From an uncultured Sutterella sp. (GTDB lineage: Bacteria; Pseudomonadota; Gammaproteobacteria; Burkholderiales; Burkholderiaceae_F): a DNA stretch of 64,000 nt. The position numbers and the translations under genes were made by a program. The stretch covers positions 36,614 through 100,613 of the forward strand of contig CAJLHF010000003.1 of NCBI GenBank assembly GCA_905206365.1, in the 5' to 3' direction. Positions 60,678 through 64,000 of the stretch are shown here, in pieces. The first letter of the stretch is position 1. Each line of letters opens with the position of its first letter. The notes below the pieces were generated by a model, which was not told the origin of the DNA, searched no databases, and saw only the letters and a list, made by a program, of their open reading frames with translations.

Positions 60678-61856
60678 TCAGCAACCCTTTTCCTGTTCAA
60701 GCGCCTCAAGTCCGCGCTTCAAACGTCCGAGCGCATCTTCCAAGCGCGTCGCCTGCGTCGCGACGTTGAACCGCAACCATTCGCCCGAGGCGGGACGGAA
60801 CTGGCTCCCGGGCGAGAGGATGAGGCCCGTCGTGCGGCGGATGACGTCGATTGCAACGGTCGAAGATACGCCGTAGGCGGAAATGTCGAGCCAGAGGAGG
60901 TAGGTTGCAAGCGGATAGCGGCACTTCACCTTCGGGAGCTCGTCGGCGATGAACTGCACCGTACGACGCTTGTTCGCCTCCAAAACGACGAGAAGTTCTT
61001 CGAGCCAGGACTCGCCCGCGTTGTATGCGGCGAGCGCGGGTTCGATCACGAGTGCCCCGGGATTGCAGACCTGATCGCGGTGCAGACCCGCGGCGGCGCG
61101 GGCGCGCAGCCGCTCGTCGGGAACGATGAGGGCGGAAACGCCGAGCGTCGGGATGTTGAAGGTCTTCGAGGGCGAAACGCACGTGAGGCTCAAGCGACGC
61201 GCTTCGTCGTCGATTGCCTTCTGATAGGGGACGTAACGGGTCCCCGGGTCGACGAGGTCGCCGTGAATTTCGTCCGAGAGGACGAGAACGCCCGCCTTGC
61301 TCGTCAATTCGCCGATGCGGCGCAGGTCTTCTTCCGACCAGAGCGTGCCCGTGGGGTTGTGCGGGTTGCAAAGGATCATGAGACGAACGGAGGGATCGCG
61401 AAGCGCGGCTTCAAGCGCGTCGAAATCGATCCGAACGGCACCGTCTTCCTGTTCGACCAAGGGGACGGTCGAGGCGGTGCGCCCGTTTTCTTCAATTGCT
61501 TGGAAGAAGCAATGATAGACGGGCGTCAGAACGACGACCTTGTCGCCCGGATTCGTGAGCGTGCGAACGAGCGAGTGGACGGCGGGCATCACGCCCGTGG
61601 CAAAGCGCACGCACTCGGGTGCGAAGTGCCAGCCGTAGCGGCGTTCGTACCAGGAGGATACTGCCGAACCGAAAGCCTCCGGCACGATCGTGTAGCCGTA
61701 GAGCCCGCGTTCGGCCGCGCGCGTCGCGGCCTCGACGATGACGGGGGCCGTTCGAAAGTCCATGTCCGCGACCCAAGCGGGCAGCTCTCCCTCGGCCACG
61801 TTCCACTTGAGGGAGTAGGTCCCTGAACGGTCGATTTCGGTCGAAAAGTCGAACAT
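60678..61856 (-). CDS. MalY/PatB-family PLP aminotransferase (probable cystathionine beta-lyase)
   Basis: The 392-residue fold-type I PLP enzyme has the MalY/PatB N-terminus (WNVAEGELPAWVADMDF), NPHNPTGTLW, LSDEIHGDL, and the PLP Lys in CVSPSKTFNIPTLG. MalY-type enzymes cleave cystathionine or cysteine-like C-S bonds. ATG 61856 follows GGAGG and gives the normal start; the open frame upstream lacks similarity to the family. If active as a C-S lyase it links to sulfur metabolism, but there is no direct tie to the ssp genes. Single gene. Confidence 0.88.
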   Translation of the reverse strand: MFDFSTEIDRSGTYSLKWNVAEGELPAWVADMDFRTAPVIVEAATRAAERGLYGYTIVPEAFGSAVSSWYERRYGWHFAPECVRFATGVMPAVHSLVRTLTNPGDKVVVLTPVYHCFFQAIEENGRTASTVPLVEQEDGAVRIDFDALEAALRDPSVRLMILCNPHNPTGTLWSEEDLRRIGELTSKAGVLVLSDEIHGDLVDPGTRYVPYQKAIDDEARRLSLTCVSPSKTFNIPTLGVSALIVPDERLRARAAAGLHRDQVCNPGALVIEPALAAYNAGESWLEELLVVLEANKRRTVQFIADELPKVKCRYPLATYLLWLDISAYGVSSTVAIDVIRRTTGLILSPGSQFRPASGEWLRFNVATQATRLEDALGRLKRGLEALEQEKGC

Positions 61857-62175
61857 CTTCAAAAAACCTCCGAAATTTAAAAATGAAGCGGGTTGCGAGC
61901 GTCGAAAGCGGCGCTTCGCAAAATGCCCGGTCTTCGGCAATGCACTGTCTCCGAGTTTGTCGTCGGGAAATCTTACCGCGGCGGGGGGCGCGTCATACGG
62001 CGCTCTTTCACCTGGTAGGCGAATGCGCTTAAGGAGAACCGCGGAGCCGTGTCTACGGCGTTTTGCGCAGGCGAATCGGGCTTTTCGCTTGTTAGAGTGG
62101 TTGTTCGGGTTTGAACCAATGCTCAATCGAAGAACCCGTCAACCCATCCATTTCACGAACAGGAGGACATGTCCC
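61857..62175. other. Divergent intergenic region, about 320 nt, before ilvD
   Basis: It carries promoters for the aminotransferase (minus) and ilvD (plus); TTAGAGT near 62094 is a possible -10 for ilvD. A short in-frame peptide frame upstream of ilvD (MLNRRTRQPIHF) has no run of Ile, Leu or Val codons, so an attenuation leader is not supported. AGGAGG at 62161-62166 is the ilvD ribosome binding site. Confidence 0.4.
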
Positions 62176-63837
62176 ATGCGAAGCGATCGACTCACGAAAG
62201 GAGCCGCCGCGGCACCGCAACGCGCCATTTTGAAAGCTCTCGGCCTTTCGGACGCCGAAATCGAGCGGCCCCTGATCGGGATCGTGAATTCGCAGAACGA
62301 CATCGTTCCCGGGCACGTGAACCTCGACAAGATCACCGAGGCCGTGAAGGTCGGGGTGGCGCTCGGCGGCGGCACGCCCGTGGTCTTTCCCGCGATCGCC
62401 GTTTGCGACGGGCTCGCCATGGGGCACGCGGGCATGAAGTATTCGCTCGTGAGTCGGGAACTCATCGCCGACAGCGTAGAAACGATGGCCTCGGCTCACC
62501 CCTTTGACGGACTCGTTCTCGTTGCGGCCTGTGACAAGAACGTGCCCGGCCTTCTGATGGCCGCGGCGCGCCTCAACGTGCCGAGTATCGTCATTTCCGG
62601 GGGCGCCATGCTCGCGGGCCGTACGACGGACGGTTGTCGTCTTTCCTATTCCGACGTTGCCGAAGCGGTCGGGGCGCATGCGACGGGTCGCATCGACGCG
62701 GTGCGATTCCTTGAGGTCGAAAACAAGTGTTGCCCGACTTGCGGCTCCTGCTCGGGGATGTTCACGGCGAATTCCATGAACTGCCTCACCGAAGTCCTCG
62801 GCATGGCGCTCCCCGGGAACGGCACGATTCCCGCCGTCATGTCCGCCCGCATCCGTTTGGCGAAAGAAGCGGGCATGCGGGTGATGGACCTCGTTCGCGA
62901 GGACGTTCGTCCGCGCGACCTGATGACGCGCGAAGCGTTCGAAAACGCCTTGACGGTCGATATGGCGCTCGGCTGTTCGACGAATTCGATGCTGCACCTC
63001 CCGGCGATCGCGCACGAGTGCGGGTTCGAGCTCGATTTGTCGGTCGCGAACGCGATCGCCCGTCGTACGCCGAACCTCTGTCACTTGGCACCCGCCGGGT
63101 GCCATTACATCGAAGACCTCGACCGTGCGGGCGGGATTCCCGCTGTCATGAACGAACTCGGTAAGAAGGGGCTTCTGAACGAAGCCTGCCGTACGGTTTC
63201 GGGCGAAACGATCGGTGAGATCCTGCGCAAAGGCAAGGTGCTCGATCATGAGGTCGTCCGTCCGATCGAGAACCCCTACGGGAGCGAGGGCGGCATTGCG
63301 GTCTTGAAGGGGAACCTCGCCCCCGAAGGGTGCGTGGTGAAGCGCAGTGCCGTTGCCGACGCGATGCTCTGCCACGAAGGTCCCGCCCGGGTCTTCGACA
63401 ACGAGGAGTCGGCGATTGCCGCCATCCACTCGGGTTCGATCCGTCCGGGCGACGTGGTCGTCATTCGCTACGAAGGACCGAAGGGAGGGCCCGGCATGCG
63501 CGAGATGCTCAACCCCACGGCCGCCATCGTCGGTGCGGGGCTCGGCGAAACGGTGGCGCTTGTCACCGACGGTCGCTTTTCGGGAGCGACCCGCGGAGCG
63601 GCCCTCGGTCACGTCTCGCCCGAAGCTGCGGACGGCGGCCCCATCGCGCTCGTTCGCGAGGGCGATCGGATCCGCATCGACATCCCCGGGCACACGATCT
63701 CGGTCGATGTGTCGGAAGAGGAGTTCGCACGACGTCGCGCCGAATGGCAGGCTCCCGAACCCCGCATTCGTACGGGCGTGCTTGCGCGCTACGCAAAGCT
63801 CGTGAGTTCGGGCATGTCGGGTGCCGTCCTCAAGTAA
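62176..63837 (+). CDS. ilvD: Dihydroxy-acid dehydratase IlvD
   Basis: The 553-residue Fe-S enzyme performs the third common step of branched-chain amino acid synthesis, making 2-oxo acids from dihydroxy acids. Cluster Cys residues lie in AACDKNVPG, in ENKCCPTCGSCSGMFTANS and in LGCSTNS; the family motif TDGRFSGATRG is near the C-terminus. ATG 62176 is 9 bases after AGGAGG and matches the family N-terminus (MRSDRLTKGAAAAPQRA); the open frame from 61957 is too long. A terminator follows. Confidence 0.95.
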   Translation: MRSDRLTKGAAAAPQRAILKALGLSDAEIERPLIGIVNSQNDIVPGHVNLDKITEAVKVGVALGGGTPVVFPAIAVCDGLAMGHAGMKYSLVSRELIADSVETMASAHPFDGLVLVAACDKNVPGLLMAAARLNVPSIVISGGAMLAGRTTDGCRLSYSDVAEAVGAHATGRIDAVRFLEVENKCCPTCGSCSGMFTANSMNCLTEVLGMALPGNGTIPAVMSARIRLAKEAGMRVMDLVREDVRPRDLMTREAFENALTVDMALGCSTNSMLHLPAIAHECGFELDLSVANAIARRTPNLCHLAPAGCHYIEDLDRAGGIPAVMNELGKKGLLNEACRTVSGETIGEILRKGKVLDHEVVRPIENPYGSEGGIAVLKGNLAPEGCVVKRSAVADAMLCHEGPARVFDNEESAIAAIHSGSIRPGDVVVIRYEGPKGGPGMREMLNPTAAIVGAGLGETVALVTDGRFSGATRGAALGHVSPEAADGGPIALVREGDRIRIDIPGHTISVDVSEEEFARRRAEWQAPEPRIRTGVLARYAKLVSSGMSGAVLK

Positions 63838-63862
63838 GAGCTTGACGGGAGACCCGAAAACG

Positions 63863-63895
63863 ACGAGGGAGCGCGCAGCGCCCCTCGTTTTTTTT
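63863..63895 (+). terminator. Terminator of ilvD
   Basis: ACGAGGG/CCCTCGT with inner GCGC/GCGC pairing, followed by eight T, 26 bases after the ilvD stop. Confidence 0.9.
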
Positions 63896-63912
63896 GAGGT
63901 CTCAAAAAATCC

Positions 63913-63940
63913 TTGACAAACAGAAAGGGGTGTGTATAAT
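63913..63940 (+). promoter_or_regulatory. Near-perfect sigma-70 promoter at the right edge
   Basis: TTGACA (63913-63918), a 16-base spacer and TATAAT (63935-63940): both hexamers match the consensus. It points out of the window. Such a strong promoter in this GC-rich genome suggests a stable RNA or translation gene just beyond the edge. An imperfect palindrome (GCTT-C-AAGC) near 63968-63976 is in the transcribed leader. Confidence 0.85.
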
Positions 63941-64000
63941 TCACCTCCTCTCGCGAACGACGACGCTTCAAGCGACGTTTTTCGGGAGAGCAAGAAAGGC

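Noticed and set aside
61957..62175. Upstream extension of ilvD or a branched-chain leader peptide
   Set aside because: The extension has no family similarity, and the short leader frame has no cluster of Ile, Leu or Val codons.
62092..63993. 633-residue minus-strand frame opposite ilvD
   Set aside because: It is the antisense shadow of a complete dihydroxy-acid dehydratase; no family motif is present in its translation.
1..64000. CRISPR array or tRNA genes
   Set aside because: No regularly spaced direct repeats and no tRNA-like cloverleaf with a TTCGA-type arm were found while reading the intergenic regions.

Overview
The window is GC-rich chromosomal DNA, mostly in dense single-gene or short-operon layout with strong rho-independent terminators. 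The smc-zipA-ligA block, the PrmB/YheS-type pair, GTG/TTG starts and recurrent (T/C)ACAAT -10 boxes suggest a betaproteobacterium of the Burkholderiales, most plausibly a gut-type Sutterellaceae. This placement is inferred from gene content and style; no rRNA is present to confirm it.

Layout. 1-6.4 kb: a partial gene end, two hypothetical proteins, an exported M20 amidohydrolase, and an operon of prmB with a YheS-like ABC-F protein. 6.6-15.9 kb: an iron island with exbB-exbD-tonB and a TonB-dependent receptor on the minus strand, and a catecholate-siderophore-type ABC importer on the plus strand (two permeases, ATPase, two tandem binding proteins). Three Fur-box-like sites sit in front of its three transcription units. 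16.1-25.7 kb: smc, a decayed IS200/IS605 element with a preserved right-end/omega-RNA-like structure, zipA-like, ligA, a nucleoside phosphorylase and peptide deformylase. 25.8-33.3 kb: a FadR-type regulator, a yybP-ykoY manganese riboswitch in front of a GDT1/MneA-type exporter, a TetR/MipA divergent pair with a perfect operator-like palindrome, mutS and suhB-like. 33.9-41.5 kb: a Dpp-type ABC importer operon ending in an alkaline-phosphatase-superfamily phosphodiesterase. 41.6-45.4 kb: serB, an aldo-keto reductase, trmJ and a CysE-like left-handed beta-helix protein.

45.5-59.8 kb is the accessory island. Six co-directional genes encode a DNA phosphorothioation defence system: homologues of DptF/SspF, DptG/SspG and DptH/SspH (restriction) followed by a DUF4007 protein (SspB), a large P-loop ATPase (SspC) and a PAPS-reductase-like enzyme (SspD) (modification). 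This matches the published SspABCD-SspFGH architecture, but the cysteine desulfurase SspA is absent from the window. Sulfur would have to come from a desulfurase elsewhere. A 207-nt gap containing a hairpin separates the restriction and modification modules.

60-64 kb: a flavodoxin-like protein, a MalY/PatB-type aminotransferase, ilvD, and a near-perfect sigma-70 promoter pointing out of the right edge. No tRNA, rRNA, CRISPR array or intact insertion sequence was found.
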